Part shown: positions 25,646-33,565 of the stretch, piece by piece
Position numbering within the stretch: the first letter of the stretch is position 1
Layout of the letters: each line of letters starts with the position of its first letter
Source: Leifsonia sp. Leaf264
GTDB taxonomy: Bacteria; Actinomycetota; Actinomycetes; Actinomycetales; Microbacteriaceae
Direction of reading: 5' to 3'
Length of the DNA: 64,000 bases
Assembly: GCF_001422325.1 (NCBI RefSeq)
Contig: NZ_LMMR01000006.1
Location: forward strand, 372,001 to 436,000
The notes under the pieces: generated by a model
Seen by the model: the letters and a program-made list of their open reading frames with translations, nothing else
Databases searched by the model: none
Told to the model about the DNA's origin: nothing
Program-made: the position numbers and the translations under genes

Positions 25646-26533
25646 ATGACCAGAACGAACCGCACCCGACGCATCATCGTCTGCGGAGTCGCCGCGCTCG
25701 CCATCGCCGGACTCGTTGGGCTCGGAGCGGCGCCCGCGAACGCGGCTTCGGCCGACGACGGATGGATCCGCATCGGCCACCTCTCCCCAGACACCAGGGC
25801 GGTCGACGTGGCGCTCACGCCGGCTTCTGCGGGCAGCCCCGTGCTCGACCTGCACGACGTCTCCTACGGCGAAGTCTCGCCGTACACCGCTGTGCCCGCC
25901 GGCGACTACGAGCTCACGATGGTGCCGGCCGGATCGCCCGATGGCACGTCACCGGCCATCTCGACCGAGCCCACCATCACGGCGGGCCAGGCCACGACAG
26001 TCGTGGCGTACGGCCTGAACGAATCACTGCGGACGACCGTGTTCGTGGACGACCTCAGCGGCCCGGCGACCGGCGAGGCGCGCATCCGCGTCATCCAGGC
26101 CTCCACCCGCGTGAAGGACCTCGACGTCGCCACGACGACTGGCGTCCCGATCGCGACGGACGCGAAGGCCGGCTCGGCCTCGGCCTACGCCGACGTTCCG
26201 GTCGGACCGTGGAACCTCATGGTCACGGCTCCATCAGCCTCCTACGACACCTCGGTGACCCTCGCGCCGGGAACCGTGAACACCCTGTTCGTCCTCGACA
26301 ACGCCTCGGGCGGGCTCACCATCACATCCGTGCTCGACAGCTCCGGGGCTGGCGATGCCCCCGACGGCTCGCTCGACACCGGCGGCGGTGGACTGCGCGA
26401 TGCCGGCGGCGCCGGCACGTTCGCGTCGACGACGGATGCCGCGCGGCACGCTGCCGATGCCGACCCCTTCGCCGCGATCGGCCGTTTCGTCACCGGGCTC
26501 GTGCAGGCGGCCGCGGCCGCGTTGCGCTCCTGA
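25646..26533 (+). CDS. Secreted DUF4397-domain protein
   Basis: A 295-residue exported protein. A signal peptide (basic MTRTNRTRR, hydrophobic GVAALAIAGLVGLG, likely cleavage after APANA) precedes two DUF4397 beta-sandwich repeats, beginning WIRIGHLSPDTRAVDVALTP and RIRVIQASTRVKDLDVATT. The C-terminal Gly-rich linker leads to a hydrophobic tail (GRFVTGLVQAAAAALRS) but no LPXTG motif. CAGGAGAAGG precedes the ATG. A sortase gene follows in 16 bases, a common pairing in actinobacteria. Confidence 0.88.
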   Translation: MTRTNRTRRIIVCGVAALAIAGLVGLGAAPANAASADDGWIRIGHLSPDTRAVDVALTPASAGSPVLDLHDVSYGEVSPYTAVPAGDYELTMVPAGSPDGTSPAISTEPTITAGQATTVVAYGLNESLRTTVFVDDLSGPATGEARIRVIQASTRVKDLDVATTTGVPIATDAKAGSASAYADVPVGPWNLMVTAPSASYDTSVTLAPGTVNTLFVLDNASGGLTITSVLDSSGAGDAPDGSLDTGGGGLRDAGGAGTFASTTDAARHAADADPFAAIGRFVTGLVQAAAAALRS

Positions 26534-26549
26534 CTGCGGGTCGCTGATC

Positions 26550-27272
26550 ATGAACGAACCCGCGCCCCTGCTCCGACCGCGACGTCGGCGGCACCACCGC
26601 CGCCGTCGACTGCTCGTGGCGGCGACCATCACGGCCTCGGTCCTCGCGGCCGGCGGAATGGCCACGGCCTGGACGACCGCCGCGACTCGGCAGTCGACGC
26701 CGGATGCCGCTCCCACCGCGGTCACGACGCCCCTATCGACGCCGTCGACCCCATCCCCGGCTTCGGCGGCCGGCCGCATCCAGGATCCCGTCGCCGCCAC
26801 GGCGCCGGCCGACCTCAGCGGTGTCACCGTCGAACGGGTGGAGATCCCGGCGATCGGCGTCGACGCCGCGGTCGAGCTGATCGCCCGTGACGGCAGCGGC
26901 ATCCTGCAGCCTCCGACCGAGTGGGCCGATGCCGGCTGGTACGACGCCGGTGTGCTCCCCGGAGCGGTCGGCCCCGCCGTGATCGCCGGGCACCTCGACA
27001 CCACCGAGCGCGCCGCGGTGTTCGCCCGCCTCAAGGAGTTGACGGTGGGCGACAGCGTCGTGGTGACGCTCTCCGACGGCTCGCGGGCGACCTTCGCCGT
27101 CGACTCGGCGCTCGACACCTCGAAGGCCGAGTTCCCGAGCGACCGCGTCTACGGCCCGACGCCCGACGCCCAGCTACGGCTGATCACCTGCAACGGCCCG
27201 TACGACGATGCAGCGCAGTCGTACGCCAATAACTTCGTGGTCTTCGCCTCGCTGGTTCCAGCCGGCGAGTGA
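26550..27272 (+). CDS. Class E/F-type sortase
   Basis: A 240-residue membrane-anchored transpeptidase-like enzyme. A very basic N-terminus (RPRRRRHHRRRR) and one transmembrane helix are followed by a Pro/Ser/Thr linker and the sortase core. The catalytic His is in VIAGHLDT and the catalytic Cys in RLITCNGPYD. The expected Arg is probably in the last strand region. ATG 26550 is chosen because the membrane anchor follows at once. No LPXTG substrate is in the window, so the target of the neighbouring DUF4397 pair is unclear. Confidence 0.88.
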   Translation: MNEPAPLLRPRRRRHHRRRRLLVAATITASVLAAGGMATAWTTAATRQSTPDAAPTAVTTPLSTPSTPSPASAAGRIQDPVAATAPADLSGVTVERVEIPAIGVDAAVELIARDGSGILQPPTEWADAGWYDAGVLPGAVGPAVIAGHLDTTERAAVFARLKELTVGDSVVVTLSDGSRATFAVDSALDTSKAEFPSDRVYGPTPDAQLRLITCNGPYDDAAQSYANNFVVFASLVPAGE

Positions 27273-27286
27273 CGAGAAGCCTCCCG

Positions 27287-27301
27287 AGAGATCGGATGTC
27301 T
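27287..27301. promoter_or_regulatory. GntR-type operator upstream of gntR
   Basis: AGAGATCGGATGTCT matches the palindrome AGACATC-N-GATGTCT seen upstream of the fuconate dehydratase gene in 13 of 14 arm positions. It ends 14 bases before the TACGAT -10 of the regulator, so autoregulation is likely. Confidence 0.6.
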
Positions 27302-27315
27302 CCCCTTCATCGCGC

Positions 27316-27321
27316 TACGAT
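27316..27321 (+). promoter_or_regulatory. Leaderless promoter -10 (TACGAT)
   Basis: TACGAT followed by six bases and the ATG at 27328. Confidence 0.6.
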
Positions 27322-27327
27322 CGGGGC

Positions 27328-28020
27328 ATGGCGGTCACCGATGAAGCGATCCTGAAGATCAAAGAGATGATCATTGCCGGCGATCTCGCCCCCGGCGACA
27401 GGCTCCCGCCAGAGAAGGAGCTCAGCGAGCGCCTCGGCCTCTCCCGCTCCTCACTGCGCGAGGCCGTCAAGGCGCTCGAGGTGATCAGGGTGCTCGACGT
27501 GCGACGCGGCGACGGCACCTACGTCACCAGCCTCGAGCCGCGTCTGCTGCTCGAGGCGATGTCGTTCGTCGTCGACCTGCACGACGACCACTCCGTGCTC
27601 GAGATCTTCGCCGTGCGGCGCATCCTGGAGCCCGCTGCGTCGTCGCTCGCCGCGCGTAATGCGACAGAACCCGACCTCGACCGCCTGCGCGAGGTCGTGG
27701 CCAGCGTCGACCAGGCGGCCGACGTGGCCGGCCTGGTCGAGCACGACCTCGAGTTCCACCGCGGCATCGCCGAGGCCGCGGGCAACGCCTACCTGGCGAG
27801 CCTCATCGACTCGCTGTCCTCCCACACCGTGCGGGCGCGCATCTGGCGCGGCATCACCCAGGAGAACGCCGTCGGCCGCACCCTGCAGGAGCACCACGCC
27901 ATCCTCGACGCGATCGCGGCGGGCGACGGCGACCTGGCCTCGGCCCTCACCGTCGTGCACGTCTCCGGCGTCGAGCAGTGGCTGCGCAGCGCCCTGGGCC
28001 CCGAGGCGCCCAAGCTCTAG
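27328..28020 (+). CDS. GntR/FadR-family transcriptional regulator (FCD domain)
   Basis: A 230-residue repressor. The winged helix (LAPGDRLPPEKELSERLGLS, SSLREAVKALEV) is followed by an all-helical FCD domain with the metal/effector residues in FAVRRILEP, EHDLEFHRGIAEAAGN and LQEHHAIL. It lies convergent to the L-fucose-type transporter, and matching palindromes occur upstream of itself, the transporter ATPase gene and the fuconate dehydratase gene. It is therefore the likely regulator of that pathway. Confidence 0.9.
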   Translation: MAVTDEAILKIKEMIIAGDLAPGDRLPPEKELSERLGLSRSSLREAVKALEVIRVLDVRRGDGTYVTSLEPRLLLEAMSFVVDLHDDHSVLEIFAVRRILEPAASSLAARNATEPDLDRLREVVASVDQAADVAGLVEHDLEFHRGIAEAAGNAYLASLIDSLSSHTVRARIWRGITQENAVGRTLQEHHAILDAIAAGDGDLASALTVVHVSGVEQWLRSALGPEAPKL

Positions 28021-28074
28021 TCGACGGCGCCGCCGCGGGGCGGCATCCGTCACCGACGCACGAGCCGACGCACA

Positions 28075-28110
28075 AGGGAGGGGCGCCGACTCGCGTCGAC
28101 GCCCCTCCCT
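28075..28110. terminator. Bidirectional hairpin terminator
   Basis: AGGGAGGGGCG (28075-28085) pairs perfectly with CGCCCCTCCCT (28100-28110) between the convergent regulator and binding-protein genes. Confidence 0.75.
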
Positions 28111-28123
28111 CCCCTCATGCGCC

Positions 28124-29110
28124 CTATTCGTAGAGGACTGCGGCGATCTTCTCGTCGTCGATGTTGTCCTTGTCGTACCAGTAGTAACCCGTGTCGATGG
28201 TCTTCGGCAGGTCCTTGCCGTCGATCGCCTCGACGGCGGCCTTCACGGTCTCGTAGCCGATGCCGACGGGGTTCTGCGTGATGGCACCGAGCATCTGGCC
28301 GTCACGGATGGCGTCCATCTGCGCCTTGCCGGAGTCGAAGCCGACCACGACGAGCTTCGCGGGATCGATGCCGAGCTCCTTGACCGCCTGCACGACGCCG
28401 ATGGCCGAGCCCTCGTTCGAGCCGTAGAGGCCCTTCAGGTCGGGGTTGGCCGCGATGATGGCCTTCGCGAGGTCGGCCGACTTCGCCTGGTCGCCACCGC
28501 CGTACTGGATGTCGACGACCTCGATGTTCGGCTCGTTGTCCTTCATGTAGTTCACGAAGCCGTCGCGACGCTCCTGGCCGGTGACCGAGGTCTGGTCGTG
28601 CACGACGAGGGCGACCTTGCCCTCGTGGCCGATGGCGTCGGCCATGTGCTTCGCGGCCTCGGCCGCCGCTGCAGTGTTGTCCGTCGCTGCCGTGGTGAGC
28701 GGGATGTCGCTGTCGACGCCGGAGTCGAAGGCGATCACCGGGATGCTCGAGTCCTTGGCCTGCTGCAGCAGCGGACCGGCGGCCTGGCTGTCGAGGGCGG
28801 CGAATCCGATGGCGTCGGGGCTCTTGTCGAGGGCCGTCTGCAGCATCTGGATCTGCTGGTCGACGTCGGCCTCGGTGTCGGGTCCCTCGAAGGTGATGTC
28901 GACGTCGAACTCTTCCGCTGCCTGCTCGGCGCCCGACTTCACGGCCTGCCAGAACTGGTGCTGGAAGCCCTTGGAGACGAGTGCGACGTACGGCTTCCCG
29001 CCGTCGTCGCCGCCGCCCGAGCTGTCGCCGCCGTCGCTCGCGCATCCGGAGAGGACGAGCGCCGCCGCAGCGAGGCCGACGATGGCCCCCATCGCGCGCT
29101 TTGTGAACAT
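28124..29110 (-). CDS. Sugar-binding lipoprotein of ABC transporter (CUT2 type)
   Basis: A 328-residue lipoprotein with signal peptide and lipobox LSGC (Cys about 23), then a Gly/Asp-rich linker and a type-I periplasmic-binding fold: VALVSKGFQHQFWQAVKSGA, IGFAALDSQAAGP, IPVIAFDSGV and VGFDSGKAQMDAIRDG. The start at 29110 has AAGGAGTG upstream; longer frames have no support. It is the third gene of the ATPase-permease-SBP unit. The next gene cluster contains fuconate dehydratase, so L-fucose or a related deoxysugar is the likely ligand. Confidence 0.92.
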   Translation of the reverse strand: MFTKRAMGAIVGLAAAALVLSGCASDGGDSSGGGDDGGKPYVALVSKGFQHQFWQAVKSGAEQAAEEFDVDITFEGPDTEADVDQQIQMLQTALDKSPDAIGFAALDSQAAGPLLQQAKDSSIPVIAFDSGVDSDIPLTTAATDNTAAAAEAAKHMADAIGHEGKVALVVHDQTSVTGQERRDGFVNYMKDNEPNIEVVDIQYGGGDQAKSADLAKAIIAANPDLKGLYGSNEGSAIGVVQAVKELGIDPAKLVVVGFDSGKAQMDAIRDGQMLGAITQNPVGIGYETVKAAVEAIDGKDLPKTIDTGYYWYDKDNIDDEKIAAVLYE

Positions 29111-29167
29111 GGTCACTCCTTTGTGTTGATGTTGCTGTCGTAGTTGTGTCGCTGTGTGTTGCTGATG

Positions 29168-29182
29168 TCCGGGAGTCCCGGA
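29168..29182 (-). other. Hairpin between permease and binding-protein genes
   Basis: TCCGGGA and TCCCGGA pair in a compact stem just after the permease stop (29187) and before the SBP gene. Such intra-operon hairpins often set transporter stoichiometry; that role here is inference. Confidence 0.4.
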
Positions 29183-29186
29183 TGTC

Positions 29187-30221
29187 TCAGTCCTTGCGTC
29201 GCCGCAGCATGTCGAGGTAGACGGCGACCAGGATGACGATGCCGACCGCGACCGACTGCCATTCCTGCGGGACTGAGATGATGCGGAGGCCGTTGGTGAG
29301 AACGGCCATGATGAGAGCACCGATGACGGTGCCGATGATGGAGCCCTTGCCGCCCTGCAGCGAGGTGCCGCCGATGACGACGGCCGCGATGGCCTCGAGC
29401 TCGAGGCCCATGCCGCCCGTCGGCTGCGCCGAGGAGAGCCGCGAGGCGCTGAGCACGCCGGCGATGCCGACGAACAGTCCGGCGAGCGTGTACACGATGA
29501 TCTTCCAGCGCCGCACGTTGACACCGGAGAGTGCGGTCGCCGCCTCGTTCGATCCGATCGAGAAGGTGTACCGGCCGATGATCGTGCGGGAGAGCAGGAT
29601 GGCGGCCACCACGATCATCACGATGAAGATGGCCACGCCGAGCGGGAAACGCACCCCCGGGATGATCGACAGGTTCATGATCTGCTGGAACGACGGGGTG
29701 TCGTTGAAGTAGATCGGCTTGGTGCCCGAGATCACCAGGGAGAGACCGGCGGCGATGAGCATCATGCCGAGGGTCGCGATGAACGGCGGGATGCCGAGGA
29801 TCGAGACGTTCACGCCGTTGATCAGCCCGATGATGCCACCGAACACGATGGTGGCGAGCACCCCGGCCCAGAGCGGCCAGCCCCAGTAGGTGAGGAACAC
29901 GCCGGCCATCACGCCGCAGAGCACCATCGCCGTGCCGATCGAGAGGTCGATGCCGCCCGTGATGATCACGAAGGTGGTGCCGAGGGCGAGGATGCCCGTC
30001 ACGGTGGCCGCCGTCAGGATCGAGGTCAGGTTGTTCGCCGTGAAGAAGTGCGTGCTGGTGACCGAGAAGAAGATGACGATGACGATGAGGCTGGCGGCGG
30101 CGAGAAGCTGCTGCAGCGATCCGCGCAGCCAGGCGAGGCGCGGCTTGCCCGCCTCTATCGCCGCGTAGGCGGAGGTCGACGGTGTCTGCGGCTCGGCTGT
30201 CGGTGTCGTGGTGGGGCTCAT
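29187..30221 (-). CDS. ABC transporter permease (CUT2/RbsC type)
   Basis: A 344-residue membrane protein with about eight to ten hydrophobic segments. Family motifs are GTTFVIITGGIDLSIGTAMV, FIATLGMMLIAAG and the late IGGTSLQGGKGS. The start at 30221 overlaps the ATPase stop (ATGA). It forms the channel for the importer encoded with the genes at 28124 and 30218. Confidence 0.93.
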   Translation of the reverse strand: MSPTTTPTAEPQTPSTSAYAAIEAGKPRLAWLRGSLQQLLAAASLIVIVIFFSVTSTHFFTANNLTSILTAATVTGILALGTTFVIITGGIDLSIGTAMVLCGVMAGVFLTYWGWPLWAGVLATIVFGGIIGLINGVNVSILGIPPFIATLGMMLIAAGLSLVISGTKPIYFNDTPSFQQIMNLSIIPGVRFPLGVAIFIVMIVVAAILLSRTIIGRYTFSIGSNEAATALSGVNVRRWKIIVYTLAGLFVGIAGVLSASRLSSAQPTGGMGLELEAIAAVVIGGTSLQGGKGSIIGTVIGALIMAVLTNGLRIISVPQEWQSVAVGIVILVAVYLDMLRRRKD

Positions 30222-31744
30222 GCGATCGTTCCTTCGGCGCTGAAGCGGGTGGCGTAGTCCATGACGACCTCGGGCGAGGCGTCGGCGTTGTCGAGCACCG
30301 TGGTGAGGTGGCCCTCGGCCATCACGGCGATGCGGTTGGAGAGGCGCAGCACCTCGGGCAGCTCGGACGAGATCATGATGATGGCCTTGCCCTGGTCGGC
30401 GAGCTGGCGCAGCAGCACGTAGATCTCCTCCTTGGCGCCGACGTCGATGCCACGCGTCGGTTCGTCGAAGATGAGCACGTCGCAGTCCTTCGCCAGCCAC
30501 TTGGCGATCACGACCTTCTGCTGGTTGCCGCCGGAGAGGTTGCGCACCAGCTGCGCCGTCGACGGCGTCTTGATGCGCAGCTTCGAGACGTACTCGGCAC
30601 CGGTCGCCTCGATGCGCTTGTTGTTCACGAAGCCGAGGCCGCCCACGTAGTCGCGCAGCGACGCCAGCACGATGTTCTCGCGCACGCTGCGCTCGAGCAG
30701 CACTCCGAGCTGCTTGCGGTCCTCGGAGAGGTAGCCGATGCCGAGGCGGGCGGCATCCGCCGGATTCTGGATGTCGACGGGCGTGCCGCGCATCGTGATG
30801 ACGCCGCTCTCCCGCCTGTCGGCACCGACGATGGCGCGAGCCACCTCGGTGCGCCCCGCACCCATGAGGCCGGCGAACCCGAGGATCTCACCGGCGTGCA
30901 CCTCGAAGCTCACGTCGCGCAGCAGGCGCTTGGTCGACAGCCCCTGCACCGAGAGCACCGGAGCGTCGGATGCCGCCACGGCCGACGGCCGCTGCTCCGT
31001 GCGCAGTTCGCGGCCCACCATGAGCGAGATGACGTCCTTCTGCTCGGCGGATGCGGTCTCGAGGGTGTCGATGTAGCGGCCGTCGCGCAGCACCGAGATG
31101 CGATCGGAGATGCGGGAGAGCTCCTCCATGCGGTGCGAGATGTAGATGACGCCGGTCTCGGGCGACCTGAAGCGGCGGATGAGGTCGAACAGCACGTCGA
31201 CCTCGGCGTCGTTCAGGGCGGCCGTCGGCTCGTCCATGATGAGCACCTTGGCGTCGAAGGAGAGGGCCTTGGCGATCTCCACCATCTGCTGCCGGGCGAC
31301 GGTGAGCCGCTCGACGGATTCGGCCGGGTCGAGCGCGAGGCCGAGCCTGTCGAAGAGCTCCTGGGCGCGCCGGTTGAGGGCGCGATCGTCGAGGAAGAGT
31401 CCGGCCGAGCGCTGCTCGCGGCCGATGAAGATGTTCTGCGCGACGGTGAGGCCGGGCATCAGGTTGAACTCCTGGTGGATGATGCTGATGCCCTGCTCCT
31501 GCGCGTGGCGCGGGCCGTCGATCACCAGTTCCCGGCCGTTCATGCGGAACACGCCGGCGTCGGGACTGTAGATGCCGGCGAGCAGCTTCATGAGCGTGGA
31601 CTTGCCGGCACCGTTCTCGCCGACGAGGGCGAGCACCTCTCCGTGACGCAGGTCGAGCCTGACATCGTCGAGTGCCTGCACGCCCGGGAAGCCCTTGCTC
31701 ACGCCCTCGAGTTCGAGCAGCGGTGGGTCGAACTCGTTCAGCAC
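30218..31744 (-). CDS. Sugar ABC transporter ATP-binding protein (CUT2/RbsA type)
   Basis: A 508-residue duplicated ATPase. First half: GENGAGKST (about 42-50), IIHQEFNLMPGLTV, LTVARQQMVEIAKAL and MDEPTAAL. Second half: the degenerate P-loop GLMGAGRTE, IGYLSEDRK, a good signature NLSGGNQQKV and FDEPTRGIDVG. The GTG start at 31744 follows AAGGAAGAGAGG. First gene of the importer operon; an imperfect copy of the GntR palindrome lies at 31787-31801. Confidence 0.93.
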   Translation of the reverse strand: MLNEFDPPLLELEGVSKGFPGVQALDDVRLDLRHGEVLALVGENGAGKSTLMKLLAGIYSPDAGVFRMNGRELVIDGPRHAQEQGISIIHQEFNLMPGLTVAQNIFIGREQRSAGLFLDDRALNRRAQELFDRLGLALDPAESVERLTVARQQMVEIAKALSFDAKVLIMDEPTAALNDAEVDVLFDLIRRFRSPETGVIYISHRMEELSRISDRISVLRDGRYIDTLETASAEQKDVISLMVGRELRTEQRPSAVAASDAPVLSVQGLSTKRLLRDVSFEVHAGEILGFAGLMGAGRTEVARAIVGADRRESGVITMRGTPVDIQNPADAARLGIGYLSEDRKQLGVLLERSVRENIVLASLRDYVGGLGFVNNKRIEATGAEYVSKLRIKTPSTAQLVRNLSGGNQQKVVIAKWLAKDCDVLIFDEPTRGIDVGAKEEIYVLLRQLADQGKAIIMISSELPEVLRLSNRIAVMAEGHLTTVLDNADASPEVVMDYATRFSAEGTIA

Positions 31745-31786
31745 CGAGGGCCTCTCTTCCTTGAGACGGGTCTGCTCGAGTGTACT

Positions 31787-31801
31787 ACTCGTCGGATGTC
31801 T
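31787..31801. promoter_or_regulatory. Imperfect GntR-type operator upstream of importer operon
   Basis: The right arm GATGTCT is exact and the left arm matches AGACATC at four of seven positions. It lies 43 bases upstream of the ATPase start. Weaker evidence than the other two sites. Confidence 0.4.
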
Positions 31802-31892
31802 GGGGCCGATTCTGCGGCTGATCCGTGATCTGGGGCACAGATCGGGCTTAGAGGTCCGATCTGGAATGACGTGCGCATTTTCGTCGTCGTGT

Positions 31893-33206
31893 TCATGCCG
31901 ATGCCGCGCCAGTCGGAACGGGGTGCGCGCCGCGCCAGGTGTAGTCGTCGATCGAGGCCGGCAGCATCTCGGTGCCGGCTCCGGGTGCCGACGGAACCAG
32001 GTAGCGCCCGCGCTCCACGATGGTCGGCGTCACGAAGTGCTCGTGCAGGTGATCGACGAACTCGATCATGCGTCCGTCCATCGTGCCCGAGACCGCCACG
32101 TAGTCGAACATCGACAGGTGCTGCACGGCCTCGCAGAGCCCGACGCCGCCGGCGTGCGGGCACACCGGAACGCCGAATCTCGCGGCCAGCAGCAGGTTCG
32201 CGATGTTCTCGTTCACGCCGCCCACGCGGGTGGCGTCGATCTGCATGACCTGCATGCCCTCGGCCTGCAGCAGCTGCTTGAAGACGATGCGGTTCTGCAC
32301 GTGCTCGCCCGTCGCCACGCGCACCGGGGCGACACCGCGAGCGATGGCGGCGTGGCCGAGGATGTCATCCGGACTCGTCGGCTCCTCGATCCAGGCGATG
32401 TCGAACGCCGCGAGCTCGTTGACCCAGGCGATGGCGTCGGCGACGTCCCAGCGCTGGTTCGAGTCGATGGCGATGGGGAAGTCGGGCCCGACGGCCGCAC
32501 GCGCGATGCCCAGGCGACGGATGTCGTCCCCGAGGTCGGCGCCCACCTTGAGCTTGATCTGCGGGAAGCCGTCGGCGACGGCCTCGCGGCAGAGCCTGTC
32601 GAGCTTCTCGTCGGAGTAGCCGAGCCAGCCGGGCGTCGTCGTGTACGCGGGGTAGCCAGCCTCGACCAGCTGCGCGATGCGCTCCTGGCGCCCCGGCTCG
32701 GCGGCCCGCAGGATCTCGAGGGCCTGCTGCGGGGTGAGTGCGTCGCTCAGGTAGCGGAAGTCCACCACCGACACCAGCTCCTCGGGGCTGAGGCTCGAGA
32801 GGTGCAGCCAGAGCGGCTGTCCGGCGCGCTTGGCCCGCAGGTCCCAGAGGGCGTTGACGATGGCGCCGATGGCCATGTGCATCACGCCCTTCTCCGGGCC
32901 GAGCCAACGCAACTGCGAGTCGTGCATGAGCAGGCGGGATGCCGCCCCCATGTCGGCGAGCAGTTCTTCGACGTCGCGACCGACGATGTGCCCGCGGAGG
33001 GCGTCGAGCGCTGCCACCTGCACATCGTTGCCGCGGCCGATCGTGAACACGAAGGCGTGACCCTCGAGGCCGTCCTCGGCGTCGGTGCGGATCGCCACAT
33101 AGGCGGCCGAGTAGTCGGGGTCGGGGTTCATCGCATCCGAACCGTCGAGTTCGAGGGAGGTGGGGAAGCGGATGTCCCGGGTGTCAACGCTGACGATGGT
33201 GCTCAT
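31893..33206 (-). CDS. fucD: L-fuconate dehydratase (enolase superfamily)
   Basis: A 437-residue mandelate-racemase-type enzyme that would dehydrate L-fuconate to 2-keto-3-deoxy-L-fuconate. Diagnostic stretches are [16 protein letters not shown], the catalytic [10 protein letters not shown], the metal residues in [20 protein letters not shown] and TGEHVQNR, then the late [11 protein letters not shown]. This pattern and the length match the fuconate-dehydratase subgroup rather than mandelate racemase or galactonate dehydratase. AAAGGA precedes the ATG. A perfect palindrome lies 30 bases upstream. The other L-fucose catabolic genes are not in this window. Confidence 0.9.
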   Translation of the reverse strand: MSTIVSVDTRDIRFPTSLELDGSDAMNPDPDYSAAYVAIRTDAEDGLEGHAFVFTIGRGNDVQVAALDALRGHIVGRDVEELLADMGAASRLLMHDSQLRWLGPEKGVMHMAIGAIVNALWDLRAKRAGQPLWLHLSSLSPEELVSVVDFRYLSDALTPQQALEILRAAEPGRQERIAQLVEAGYPAYTTTPGWLGYSDEKLDRLCREAVADGFPQIKLKVGADLGDDIRRLGIARAAVGPDFPIAIDSNQRWDVADAIAWVNELAAFDIAWIEEPTSPDDILGHAAIARGVAPVRVATGEHVQNRIVFKQLLQAEGMQVMQIDATRVGGVNENIANLLLAARFGVPVCPHAGGVGLCEAVQHLSMFDYVAVSGTMDGRMIEFVDHLHEHFVTPTIVERGRYLVPSAPGAGTEMLPASIDDYTWRGAHPVPTGAASA

Positions 33207-33235
33207 GATGTCCTTTCGAGGGCGATGCCGAGCCT

Positions 33236-33250
33236 AGACATCTGATGTCT
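33236..33250. promoter_or_regulatory. Perfect GntR-type operator upstream of fuconate dehydratase gene
   Basis: AGACATCTGATGTCT has perfect 7-base arms around one base. Related copies precede the gntR gene (27287-27301) and, more weakly, the importer operon (31787-31801). The remaining intergenic region to 33565 has a TAGAAC-like -10 at about 33465 and no gene. Confidence 0.7.
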
Positions 33251-33565
33251 GCACTGTCAAGCACCTCGATTGGCGAGATTCTGCCGCCGGATGCCGCCAT
33301 CTGGCGAGCAGAGTTCCGATGTTACGGCCGCCTGGGTGCGCTCTAAGCGCGCGAGCGCCCGCCCCATTCACTGAGGCCAGAAGCCTGTGAGCGCTCCGAG
33401 TTCCTGAGTGCCCATAGGAGTCGTCATTCGCAAACCACCCCTATTCAGGCGGCAGTTCGTGTGGTAGAACTGGGAGCGCACACAGCCATCACCGCAGCGC
33501 CGCGGATCCATCCGCCTCCGAGGAGGTGTCCCGCCCGAGCTGCAGACTCGAGAGGAACATCGATC
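33251..33565. other. Intergenic region between fucD and the GH53 gene
   Basis: This 315-base divergent region shows no credible gene. It must hold the promoters of fucD (leftward) and the galactanase (rightward). Apart from the operator just to its left I see no clear repeat or riboswitch. Confidence 0.5.
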
